A stretch of DNA of 64,000 nt from Rhizoctonia solani. Its lineage: Eukaryota > Basidiomycota > Agaricomycetes > Cantharellales > Ceratobasidiaceae. Below, one piece after another: positions 47,450-58,269 of the stretch. The notes under the pieces are model-generated. The model was not told the DNA's origin. It saw only the letters and a list, made by a program, of their open reading frames with translations, and did no database searches. The stretch is from NCBI RefSeq assembly GCF_016906535.1, contig NC_057378.1, positions 2,046,001 to 2,110,000 on the forward strand. Direction: 5' to 3'. The translations under genes were made by a program, and so were the position numbers. Position 1 is the first letter of the stretch; the number at the start of each line of letters is the position of its first letter.

Positions 47450-48625
47450 TTATTCCTATGACCTAGATAGAGGGGGGACCCTAAACCCCCTCAGAAAGAG
47501 TAAGAAGTAGTACTCAATGTTGTAAGACTCAGTCCCTTCTGAGTAAGTAGTATGATCTTGACCTATGCTGACTTGGGGAAGGTATGATTACTAGTTAGAT
47601 ATATGGTTGATTAAGCAAGGATAAGGGAATGGAAGCTGGACCAAAAGCATTCCATTGCCTGAAGGAGACCTTAATGTTCTGACATCATGATAGAGAGAGT
47701 TCATGATATCAAATGTTTACTCATGTTTACACACAATGGTCATGTGATCACCAATAAATGGTCACAAGTTCACACATTAAGGGAGCATGCCTCCCTGGAC
47801 CTATCTAAGTTTTTGGGTTCAAAGACAGGGGGGAAAAACAAGCTGGTTTTTAAGCAGCTGTCCCCACCCCTTTATATACCTGGGCTTCACTTGGGTCTAT
47901 ATACATATTTCAAATTGCAGCACAGCCTCAAGAAGCAGTATGAGTCAAAGAAGCATCAGGGTCTTCTTTGATTAGCCAATCAGAAAGCAGTAAAAGAACC
48001 GGTGAAAAGAAGTTCTGGTGGAGAAGATACTATATTGGAAGAAGTTGGAAGAAAAGAAGCTCCAGAACCTTCTAGAAAGATGAGTCATCCACATGGTGTG
48101 CACAGCCACACTCCAATATGACTCATCCAAATTTCCTTTTATGGTAATCCTATTCCCCAATCCGGCCCAGGATAGCCGGTCACCCGCACAGCCACAATCA
48201 CATGACAGTGGCATTACCATGACAAATGGGACATTATTTGAAATGACATATATGGTCATGTGATGTGGCTGTGTCAAATCAAATTCATGACTAATTCATC
48301 TTTGTCAGCATCAATTTCATAATCTTTGATGACTAAACATGATTGGATTTGTCATGGTTGATTTGTAATCTTCCCAAAAGGGAAGGTGGACTTCCTTATT
48401 TGGTAACTCCTCAGTCAATACCTTCTTGACCTAGGTATTTCCTGTTTTGGCAGGAGAGTTACCATTTAAGGTAATCCAAGTACCAAGGGGTTGACCTTCA
48501 TTCTTCATATATATGATGCATCATTGATGTAGGGGCATTAGTCATCCCCACATCCCCTATAGGCAATACATATACACATATATATGTATATATATACTGG
48601 GTATAGGTAAGCAGCTTGATTTCAA

Positions 48626-49061
48626 TGTCATAACCTATATCTGGAAAGGTTATTACCATATATATCCACTGTCAAAGATATATATAGTATATGTGATGCA
48701 CGGTGATATATGAATAATATATATTGCTGGGGGACGTTGCACTCCCCCCGCCCCCCTAGCCGCGGGCCAATGTTAATGCCCGCGGGCAAGGTCTGAATAA
48801 TATATTATTATAGAAGAGATTATGTCATCCCCCCCCCCACCTCAAATCCGTAGTAGTTTAGTATAGTATTTGATAAAGGACTGGAGGGGGGGAGGTCATG
48901 TGACCCTGGTGGACTGTCAGTCTCTAAGTCATGAGCCCTTAGAGTAATGACAGTTCTGACTGCATATATGTGAGTATATGCGGCCTTCTAAAGACTGTGG
49001 AATGTCCTATTAGTAGGTGGCTTGGTCAGGAGACATGCCAGCAAAGGCATGGGTCATGACA
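48626..49061 (-). repeat. 5' LTR of the non-autonomous element (minus orientation)
   Basis: 436 bp, TGTCATAACC to GGGTCATGACA, followed by TSD CGCTG. Confidence 0.9.
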
Positions 49062-49487
49062 CGCTGAGCGCTTATTATGTAATCTCATCACATGACCTTT
49101 AGTCATGTGATCTTGTTTTCTTATCTCTGGTCATGTGACCTTATCTTTGTTATGATGTTTGTACATGTAATTACTCTTCCCCTTCTCTGTGAATATATAA
49201 GGAGGGTTCTGAGAGCCTTAAGCCTCAGAACTCAACCTCTTATCCCCATCCCACATCTACTACCCTAAGACATCCAATTAAGAGTATTGCCTGAGAGCAT
49301 ACCAGTCCCTGTCAAAGGTTCCTTGCCCTGCTATCTTTATAGCATTAGTGCACTTTACTATATTTGGTCTTGTCCACCCCTTTATCTGGCAGTTGCCTTG
49401 AGCATTGTTGGATCCCACTAGCTGATAAGTCATATATTAGGCAATAGCTTGTTGGGCTTTACCTTGTGGTAGTTGTTGGCTCTGACA

Positions 49488-50194
49488 GTATGGAGAGTAA
49501 ATATCAAGTATTAAACTGCCTCAATGCTATTGTACTTGCACTTTCTACTGAAACTTGCTGTCTAGATTGTTTAATATTGACAAATGTCTTGAACAATCTT
49601 AGGATCCCTTGCAAAATAGATCTTCCTTTCAGCTGTATGCCAATCATCAAGAACACCCCACTAAGTAGCTGGTGTATTTCAAAAAGAAAAGTTAACTTCT
49701 AGTTTGCTTCCTTGTGTTTAAAATTTAGCAAATCATATAGCTTTGGTCCTCAATTACAGAATAGTTTAGAGCAATAGATTATGCAACCAACAGACCACTG
49801 CTGTATACCTAAAGCCATGAGTCTTCCAGTTTAGAGTCACCCATCCCCACTTGGTGGCATTTGGAGGCAAACCCTGAGGATATAATTGTGAGATATAAAT
49901 TCTTGTACAAATTACTCAAAAGCATCCACTCAACCACAACCTAAGCTTCATTATCACTTTCACCTGACTGACTACTAAACAAAATGGGTGGCATGGCTTG
50001 TTGTGTAAAACATAAGCATAATTGCTTGTGATAATCACCTGCCATGAGTGCTGACTGTTTGTTGATAGTGGTTACAGTAGAAAGTTGGACTCTGTACAAA
50101 GCAATTTGGAACAAAGTACAAGTGATGAAACCTCCTAATACCTTTGCCACTGCCGCCACTGGTAATGGTTCATCTCTCACTGGTATGCCCTATA
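49488..50194. other. CpG-poor unassigned DNA
   Basis: Short open frames on both strands (for example 49466-49702 forward and 49941-50180 reverse) show no known domain. Confidence 0.4.
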
Positions 50195-50199
50195 GCTTA

Positions 50200-50781
50200 T
50201 GTTGTAGACACACTCAATACCAGGGAATTTATTCCCATTTTCTCAATTTTAAACAAAGACAATTGGACTATATTTTCAATCATGTGACTTTGGCGCTTAT
50301 ATCATATGCTAAGCGCCAAGCCACATCCCCATCTGCGCTTACTCAACACATGTAGCCACCTCCACTTGATGACATCACTATGACACGTCAGTCACATGTA
50401 TGCATGAGTAAGACCAACTGCAGAGCAGGGTTCTCATTTCATATCTTGGGCTTCTCTTCCCACACACAAGTATTTGTAATTAGTATAGTTCTGTAATATA
50501 TAAGGAGGCCAACCAACCACGGTAACACCCAGGTTGATTACCTCTTGTTGCACTCCATCATTGTACAAGCCCTTACAGCCAGATCCACTAAGTAGTACCA
50601 ACACCTTAAGTATCAACTCCACTGTACTTATCTAGTTTGCCAACACCCTTAAGGCCTTGGTCACCATAGGATAGTAGTTAGATGTTGTAGGGTAGTACCT
50701 TGCTGCCTTAAGCGGTACACTTGTATTTCTGCATGGCCACAAGCGCCTGCAACCTTGACGTCCTTACAGATGTCTAGGACA
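50200..50781 (+). repeat. Solo LTR of family A, decayed
   Basis: Matches the copy at 52974 from TGTTGTAGACAC to GTCTAGGACA. Flanks GCTTA and GTTTA are a 5-bp duplication with one C/T mismatch. Many CG sites of the other copy are TG or CA here (for example CATGTGACTTTGGCGC against CACGTGACTTCGGCGC). Confidence 0.85.
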
Positions 50782-51111
50782 GTTTAACTTGCATGAAAAG
50801 GCCCCTTTTCATATTTTTGGTCTTAGGGGTAACCAATGCCAGAGCTGAAGAGATGATTGAGCCTATAGCCAAAGAGGTGTCTAGTGATTCTAAGGTAGCA
50901 AAGAAGAAGAAATAACAGTCCAGATACTATTGCCTGTCAACTGTGATGTTGGGCAATTGTTTTTTTTTATCAATTAGTTCTGTTGCGCACTCCCTATGGG
51001 ATCATGCTGTCATAAATAACTTGTCTTAAGCTATTCTGCTGAAATCATGCTAAATAGTTGAAAATATGTCAATAGATTCTGATGCTATACAACACAAGAT
51101 CTTGGGTATCT

Positions 51112-51670
51112 GTTGTGACCCAACTGTACAGTTGGTCACACACTAGAGGCAGGCGCTTAAGGCCATATCTAAGACAAAGCTGACTAGTCTACTAGGCTAA
51201 CTACTGTATCTACTTGACACTTAAGGCGTCCTGCTAACTATGGTTGGCAAAGGGGCCTTAGGCCTGGGAGGTGTGATGAGTAAGATCAAGGGGGTCATGT
51301 TAGTGCTACTGCTGGGGGCTGGCTACTTAGCTGGCTGGGTGCCTCCTCAATGAATATGAGACAAGGTAAAATCAACTTGGTGTCTCCAAGCAATTTCCCT
51401 CTTGTATTTATACACAAGAGAACTATCTACAGGTGGTCAAAACTTGTGAGAAAAGAAGTTTGAATATGAAAAGAGAAGCATGCTGCAGACTGCGCAGAAG
51501 CGTGGATTTCTCCTAAGTGCCCTTGGCACAGCATCTTGGCGTGGCATCTTGGCTTGATAAGCGCTGGAGGTCACATGATCAAAAAACAAGAGATATTGAG
51601 TCCGTAAAAAATAGTAAAAATATTAGAAAAAAGAGGCGGTTCTAATGGTATATGTTAGGAGGTTGTAACA
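51112..51670 (+). repeat. Solo LTR of family C
   Basis: 559 bp, TGTTGTGACCC to GGTTGTAACA, flanked by the perfect TSD GTATC (51107-51111, 51671-51675). Confidence 0.9.
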
Positions 51671-51675
51671 GTATC

Positions 51676-52012
51676 TCTAAAAGATCAAGCACAAATAGCT
51701 CTAGCTCCCAACTGTTTTGATAGACCAGAAGCCAAATTCATTCACAGACATTGAGGAAGCTTCATAAATGATGCATTTATCAAGTTCCACAAACATGAAA
51801 AAATTCAGTCAAGACCTGTTAGTTTGCAAAATCTGGTCACTGACAGGGAATTTCCTGCCAACTCTATTTATACTCCCCTTGATATGGTGTTTCTTGATGC
51901 TTCTCTTAAACATTACTAGTCCCAGTGAAACCCTGGGACAACTAGCCCTTTGAGGTATAGATTCATTTATCTGGCATAAACCAATCTTCTCCTAACACTG
52001 TACAAGGTTATA
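51676..52012. other. CpG-poor unassigned DNA
   Basis: Nothing recognised between the family C LTR and the CACCG-ended element. Confidence 0.4.
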
Positions 52013-52015
52013 ATA

Positions 52016-54116
52016 CACCGTATACCCCAAAGGTACGGACAATCCAACCTCAGCAATCCGACCCCTGGGGGTGCAAACTTGCTATAAGGTAAATCCAAGC
52101 CCCCGGGTCTGGATTACTGGCAAAATCCAACCCTTGCACTAATCTGGACCCCGTTCCCAGTATTTTTGTAGGTGCACAATCTGACCCCCTCAATCCAACC
52201 TCCACAGAATCCAACCTCTGGGTGCGGTTTCTTGTATGTTAACAATAATGACAATTGAATCACATTCTTAAATACCAAATACATTACACAATGAATCAAT
52301 GCCTAAACCCTAGCTCGGACAATTCGGTACCAGAGCAGATGTGGGATACGCGTTGTCCGGTTCAAGGGTGCTGAGGCGGAGAACATGGGGGAAACGTTAT
52401 ATCATGGAAGGCTGCGCAAAAAAAGCATAGTGATAGTCCTGAAACCAATACTTGCACGGACGCAGACAACTGAATGATACAGGTGAAAACGGACTTACTG
52501 CGAAAGCTTGACAAAGAGCAAATAATGAGCAAGCAAAAAAAAAGGGGGGGGGATTGAATACTCACAGTGCTGCAGCTGAGCTTTTGATTTGTTGGAGGTG
52601 GCAGCAACAATTGTTCAAAGTTCTTGAAACTCCATGTTGAACCCATTGGCCTGTGCATCAACTGAGTGGTAGGTTATTTTGGTTAAACTACTTACTTTAG
52701 CAAAGCAAATGTATGCTACTTTGTGAATTGAGGTGTAATATAACTATAGGGAAAAATCAATGTGTCATGAGGCCACCAAAACATTTGTGGCATAGAATCA
52801 ATTAGCTCAATGCCGGGTTTCATAACTTTGGAATTACTTACAGAATTCTAGCTATTTTTTTTAGCTGGCGTATAGCAGCTAAGTAGGAAGGGTCAGAGGT
52901 GGGGGCGGGAGGACAAGCGGGAGGAAACTCATGCACGTCTGAGGGCAGGCGTTTATATACCTTGGTAGGGCGGTGTTGTAGACACAATTGATACCAGGGA
53001 ATTTATTCCCATTTTCTCGAATTTAAACAAAAGCAAACAGACAACATTTTCGATCACGTGACTTCGGCGCTTATATCATATGCTAAGCGCCGAGCCACGT
53101 CCCCATCCACGCTTACCTCAGCATACGTAGCCACCTCCACCTGATGACATCACTATGACACATCAGTGACACGTATGCATGAGTAAGGCCAACTGCGGAT
53201 TGGGGTTCTTATTTGATACAGTATTTGATATAGAACATTTGTAATTAGCTAGCTTGCAGAATATATAAGGAGGCACACCGACCATGGTAACACCCAGGTC
53301 AATTACCTCTTGTTGAATCCCCACATTGTACAAGGCCTTACAGCCAGATCCACTTAGTAGCACAACGCCTTAAGCGTCGACTCCACTGTACTCACGTAGC
53401 TTGTCATTGCCCTTAAGGCCTTGGCCATTGTAGTTTAGTAGTTAGACATTGTAGGGTATCCCACACTGCCTTAAGCGGTCCTTTGTACTTAGCCACACGG
53501 CCACAAGCGCCCTTGCCCTTGACGTCCTTACCAACGTCTAGGACAGGCGGGAGCAGCAGCAGCAATGGTTGCGCGGACGGTTGCGTGGACAGTTGCGCGG
53601 ACACGCACACAGGCGGATGGATTGCACAAAAATGCACCGGATGCAAAAAAGCACAACCAGAGCAGCCAAGCTGATGGATATCACAGAACATTCAAGAGAC
53701 AGATAATATATACAGACTGAGGGTTTCCTTATACAGAGATTGATACAAAAATGATTCTCAGTCACATGACTTGTTTGTCTAACTAATGTCTAGCAAGCAA
53801 TCAAGAAGTTTATTTTGGAAACCAACTGTTACAATTTCTCAAGAGATCCAACCCTTTATCTGAAAGTGTAGCCAAGATTTTATACATAAATATCCAACAC
53901 GCGCCATAGAGCCGGGCCATTCAACGCATTCAACCGGCACCAAAATCCAACCCCGGCAAGAGTCCGACCCCAGAAGAAGACGAGGATCCAAACCCCACCA
54001 GGGACCGGACTTTCACATCCGCACCCCAACCAAGCATACCTACCTCCGGTAGGGTACAGATTCCCGGGCATCCAACCCCCAGGGTTGGACTATCTGTAGC
54101 TTTTGGGTACACGGTG
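52016..54116. mobile_element. CACTA-like (CMC) DNA transposon, non-autonomous, with a nested LTR
   Basis: The ends form imperfect inverted repeats: CACCGTATACCCCAAAGG on the left and, read on the other strand, CACCGTGTACCCAAAAGC on the right, continuing to TCCAACC at similar spacing. The flanks are ATA on both sides (52013-52015, 54117-54119), the 3-bp duplication expected for CACTA elements. Next to both ends lie clusters of ATCCAACC/ATCCGACCCC words, resembling subterminal transposase-binding repeats. About 1.5 kb remains after removing the family A LTR at 52974-53545. No transposase domain was recognised. Confidence 0.6.
52974..53545 (+). repeat. Solo LTR of family A, youngest copy
   Basis: 572 bp, TGTTGTAGACAC to GTCTAGGACA, with the perfect TSD GGCGG (52969-52973, 53546-53550) and a TATA-like GAATATATAAGGAGGC near 53260. 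It keeps many CG sites and lies inside the CACTA-like element. Confidence 0.92.
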
Positions 54117-54119
54117 ATA

Positions 54120-55576
54120 CTGGAAATCAGTGCATGTGTTTAAGTGAGAATTGAGCTGAAATCAAGATCAATACATACTGATTTTAGGTATCAATTCTTC
54201 CATAGTCTGATTCATGCTGAGGGAGGCATACTAACATTGTAATTTTCAGGCCATATCCTACTGAAAAAAGGAATCTTTTACTGATGTACTGATTTTCAGG
54301 ATCTTATCACACCACAGTGTAATCTCACTTGTCTAATATTGGTTGATGTTTTTTGGTATTTCACAGGCGTCACCCCAACACATATGAGTTACAAAGTGAC
54401 AATACAGAAGCATAAGTTGACACATTGGTGGCCTACAGCTGATTCTAGTTTGACCTTGATTCTAACCAAACTATTTTGACCACAACAATAGCAAGATATT
54501 TGACTGCAAACATTAACATCAGCAAAAGCGCTAGCTTAAATCTGACTTCTGCTAATTAATCTACAGATCATGCTTAATATAACAAATTGTTCAATATGCA
54601 ATTTCACCAAATTTAAGATAGTGTATTGTGTATTTACGCAGGCTATGATACACAGCAGGGATTTGGTCTCAGAGTCAGCCCAAGTTGATATGATAATATG
54701 TATATATACTGCCAATACCCTGCTCTCACCCTCTATTCCCTCACCTTGTCTGCTTCACAATCTTGATTCTATATGGTTATCATCAAGGTATTGTAATGCC
54801 TGCCACACTATGCTCTTGAACACAGTTTGGAACCCCTTGACTACACTCCCCTTGTCATAGCTAAACCACCAGAATCACTGGGCTTCTTGTCTCCCATATT
54901 TTATTTGAAATATGCCACCTGTTTCTCACTGTAACATAGCCACAATGACATAAGTGCAGCATATACCCAGGAATTCTTGAACAATGCATGGGCCACTGTC
55001 TCACCCTTGACAATTGCAATTTGCTGGCACCATACTGGACTTGCCTCATCACCCTTGGTTCCTGATAACAATTGTTCAATCCAACAACAAGAAGTTCTTG
55101 TCAACAAAATGGAAAATCAACCTAACTTTATGTGCCCAGCCTTCCAGAACTTGTGGATGCTAATGGGCCCAGGTGAACAGGTACAAACCAAGTATGAGGC
55201 AACAGAGGAAGAAATCGTACATAGACTCAAAGTTGGGTTGACTCTTGGCAAGGACACCTAATTATTCCCTTTTTTTTCATTGTATTTCTCTGTAGCTACT
55301 CATTTCCTATGTTTGTTATAGTTGTCCTTTTTTGACTTTTGTATATAGCATATATGCAGTTACATAAGGAATCTGCAGCCAGAAGCTGGTTCTCCTGGCC
55401 TGCTTGCACTTGTTTACCCCAACCCCTTGTTGCCTCTAAATCACAATATGAAATACCACCATCAGTATTGTAGTCAAGAGGTTTGACTGTATATAGATGT
55501 GTAAGAAAGGGAGTGTAGCTTATGTGTGTGGGGTTCACTGACTAAATCAATATCATGGGTGCTGTCAATTGTGAGT
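54120..55576. other. CpG-poor unassigned DNA
   Basis: A 94-codon forward frame at 54977-55261 is open but shows no family I recognise; the stretch may be old element interior. Confidence 0.4.
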
Positions 55577-55581
55577 GCTAC

Positions 55582-55852
55582 TGTTGAAATATCTTGTAAA
55601 TACTAGATTCTTCTAGTATGTTCCATGCACAGTAATCAAGTCAGTAAGTACAAGTCATTCAATGCACAGTCATATGCACAGCACTTTGCCATATGACTTG
55701 GTAGGTTTCTTGGGATATATAAAGGCCTGCACACAAGCCCTTTATCCTCACCTCTCTCTCTACTTCTCTTTTACTGTCTTTAATTTTGTATACAATTTAG
55801 TTTAGTTTAGTAATACATTTATATATACATCTATATACATTAGAGTTCAACA
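55582..55852 (+). repeat. Solo copia-type LTR, CpG-free
   Basis: 271 bp with ends TGTTGAA/TTCAACA and the perfect TSD GCTAC (55577-55581, 55853-55857). The layout (GATATATAAAGGCC, then CT-rich) resembles the copia LTRs at 5713 and 19831, but I found no CG dinucleotide in it. Confidence 0.9.
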
Positions 55853-55857
55853 GCTAC

Positions 55858-56593
55858 AGCGCTACTTAACTGTCCACTGGATTTATGCTTGAGTCTGGAT
55901 TACAAGGGCTGACCCCCCCTTTGATTGTGTTTATGCAAAATGTCTCTTTGTGTTCCCTGCCTTGATTTGGGACTTTGTAACTTAGACATGTGGTGGCTGT
56001 GTATCTCAAATATCATAAGTGCAACATCCCTATTTTTTGAATTGCAGGCTTGTGAGAACTCTGCTGGACATTGATCCTACTCTTTTGACCCACTGAATAG
56101 ACTCCCAGTCTGGTGATCCAATGCAGAAGATTAGCTGCTGATGACCAATCATAGACTAATCAACAAACATAACTATCTTTGATACTGCAGCAACTGACTT
56201 GGGGCACTCAATCATGTATGTAGGTGGATAAGTTATTTAATATATACTGGTTACATAGTTCTATATGACACATGGAAACTACAATTGAGGGGGGAGGGCA
56301 GGTTTAACTACCATTGCCTGTACTTGGTTGGCAGTATCATGGCTGGCTGCAGGGCCATTTTGACAAGGACAAGTAACACACAAGATTTTTGAGTATCTGG
56401 GAAGAAATTTGAGCTCAAGGTCAGTCTCAAAGTGATTGACTACATTTTCAAGGATCTCACCTTTTTTCAGACCCACAAACAGCAGGGCAAGTCACATGGC
56501 TTTGCTCCCTTTGAGTCAAGGGGGGCTCATGCTTGTTGGGTGTTGGGTGGGAGTTGGATAGGTGATAACCAGTGGTGGGGGTTGTGTTCTTCT
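55858..56593. other. CpG-poor unassigned DNA upstream of the gypsy element
   Basis: A reverse open frame at 56279-56476 is unassigned. No repeat ends recognised. Confidence 0.4.
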
Positions 56594-57053
56594 TGTCATG
56601 AGCCACACCCCTATTGTGCCCTCTATTCACATACCAGGGCACTCATGGTACACACTACGGCCACCGGAAACACGCATATACTCGCACTTATGCACTCAGA
56701 AACCCCAGGTTCCCACATATAAGAGACTTATGGTCGACATGGCTGGACTTAGTGATATTCTCTAAGTCCAGGTCACATGACCTCCCCCCCTCCAGTCCTT
56801 TATCAAATACTATACTAAACTACTACGGATTTGAGGTGGGGGGGGGGATGACATAATCTCTTCTATAATAATATAATATTCAGACCTCGCCCGCGGGCTC
56901 CATTAACATTGGCCCGCGGCTAGGGGGGCGGGGGGAGTGCAACGTCCCCCAGCGACTTATATTATTAATATATCACTGTGCATCATATATACCATATATA
57001 TCTTTGACAGTGGATATATATGGTAATAACCCCTCCAGATATGGGTTATGACA
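56594..57053 (+). repeat. Gypsy 5' LTR
   Basis: 460 bp, TGTCATGAGCC to GGGTTATGACA. Unlike the coding part, it keeps many CG sites (for example CTCGCCCGCGGGC). Confidence 0.95.
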
Positions 57054-58269
57054 TTGAAATCAAGCTGCTTACCTATACCCAGTATATATATACATATATA
57101 TGTGTATATGTATTGCCTATAGGGGATGTAGGGATGACTAATGCCCCTACATCACTGATGCACAACATATTGTCCCAACAACACGACGTCAGATTACCAT
57201 TTATGGTAACTCACCTTCCTAATTAGGAAAGAGACATAACTTGAAGAAGACTTTCAAGACAAATAGAGACTAAGCAACCTAGACTTACCAAAAATGGCAA
57301 TCCCCTTTCCAAATTAGGAAAGAAGATGAAATGGATGGATGACTAAGCTTAGTCAGCTGAACTCTGATGAGTCAGCAACCAGATCACATGATCAACTCAT
57401 TGATAACAAATCAAGTATGACTAAGCAGGATGACAAATGCTTAGTCAGCAACCAGGTCACATGACCAACTCATGAATGACAAATCAACTATGACCAAGCA
57501 TAATGACAAATGCTTAGTCATCAAGTGCTACCTGCACTGCCACAATCACATGATGATGGCTGTGCTCGATCTCCGGGTAAAACCGGGCCGGATTGGGGAA
57601 TAGGATTACCATATATGGAAATTGGATGAGTCATACTTATATTGTGGCTGTGCATGCCAAGAGTATGAGTCATACTTAAGCAGTGTTCCACGTGATCATG
57701 TGCTAAAAATAGAACCAACTCCGCCGAGACCTCACCTCACCGGTGTATTTCTTGGCTTTTGATTGGCTAATCAAGCACTGCCACATGGTTCTTTGACTCA
57801 TACTGCTTCTTGAGGCTGTGCTACGGCTCCAAGAGGCTGTGCTCCCATTTGAAATATGTATATAGACCCAAGTGATGCCCAGGTATATATAGGGGTGGAA
57901 CAAGCTGCTTAGAAAGCCAGCTTGATTTCCCTTGTCTTACAACCTATAGGGACAAGCAGGTGCTGCTACACCTAAAAAAGAGCAACTGAGTGATTAATTT
58001 CAAATTCAAATATCAACAACTGTCAACAAAGGGTCTCCACTGACTCTTATATCTGATCTGTGATAAGAAGTACTATCAGAGTCTTCTCATCACCTGGACC
58101 CTAGGTGTCCATTACTTTACTTGCAATCAGCTAAAGACCTCTTTGTGGGTTGCGCTATTTTGCTCTGATCAATAGAAGCTCTTGGAGTATTCTATTTGAA
58201 GAAGATACTGAGGTATCATTGATTATCAATTAAGATAGCCTTATCTTAAAGAACCACTTCTTAAAACAC
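57054..58269 (+). other. Gypsy leader between LTR and gag
   Basis: Non-coding, with an AT palindromic tract TATATATACATATATATG near 57086 and blocks shared with the non-autonomous element at 46007 (up to about 57905). Those shared blocks are candidates for packaging and priming signals. I could not assign a tRNA to the bases just after the LTR (TTGAAATCAAGC). Confidence 0.6.

Larger units (their letters stand above)
46007..49061 (-). mobile_element. Non-autonomous LTR element derived from the gypsy family
   Basis: 3055 bp with two nearly identical LTRs (46007-46442 and 48626-49061) that belong to the gypsy LTR family, and a perfect TSD CGCTG at 46002-46006 and 49062-49066. On the minus strand, the region after its 5' LTR matches the leader of the gypsy element at 57054 (TTGAAATCAAGCTGCTTACC and onward, including the TATATATACATATA tract and the GATTGGCTAATC region). 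The region before its 3' LTR has the same purine tract AAAAGGGGGG. The interior has no long open frame: gag and pol are replaced by non-coding DNA with a 216 bp tandem repeat and tRNA-like hairpins. It must use proteins from another element, plausibly the gypsy at 56594. Confidence 0.88.
45889..49487 (+). repeat. Possible family D LTR split by the non-autonomous element
   Basis: TGTCATGCCC at 45889 opens a sequence that runs into the element at 46007 and resumes at 49067, carrying a TATA-like GAATATATAAGGAGGG near 49191 and ending CTCTGACA at 49487. Without the insertion it is about 540 bp, like the other LTRs. GTAT precedes and follows it, a four-base duplication only, so the limits are tentative. 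Confidence 0.4.

Noticed and set aside
20424..54320. Shared words around 20426 and 54294 (ATCAGGATCTTGTCACACC and a near copy)
   Set aside because: The similarity stops after about 25 bases and neither site has element ends or duplications, so I could not define a repeat.
54977..55261. A 94-codon forward frame that might be a retroelement or host fragment
   Set aside because: No domain motif could be recognised and neighbouring frames do not connect to it.
57080..57115. AT palindromic tract as an origin or hairpin signal
   Set aside because: It is a simple TATA/CATA tract shared by the gypsy leader and its derivative; composition alone does not support a function.
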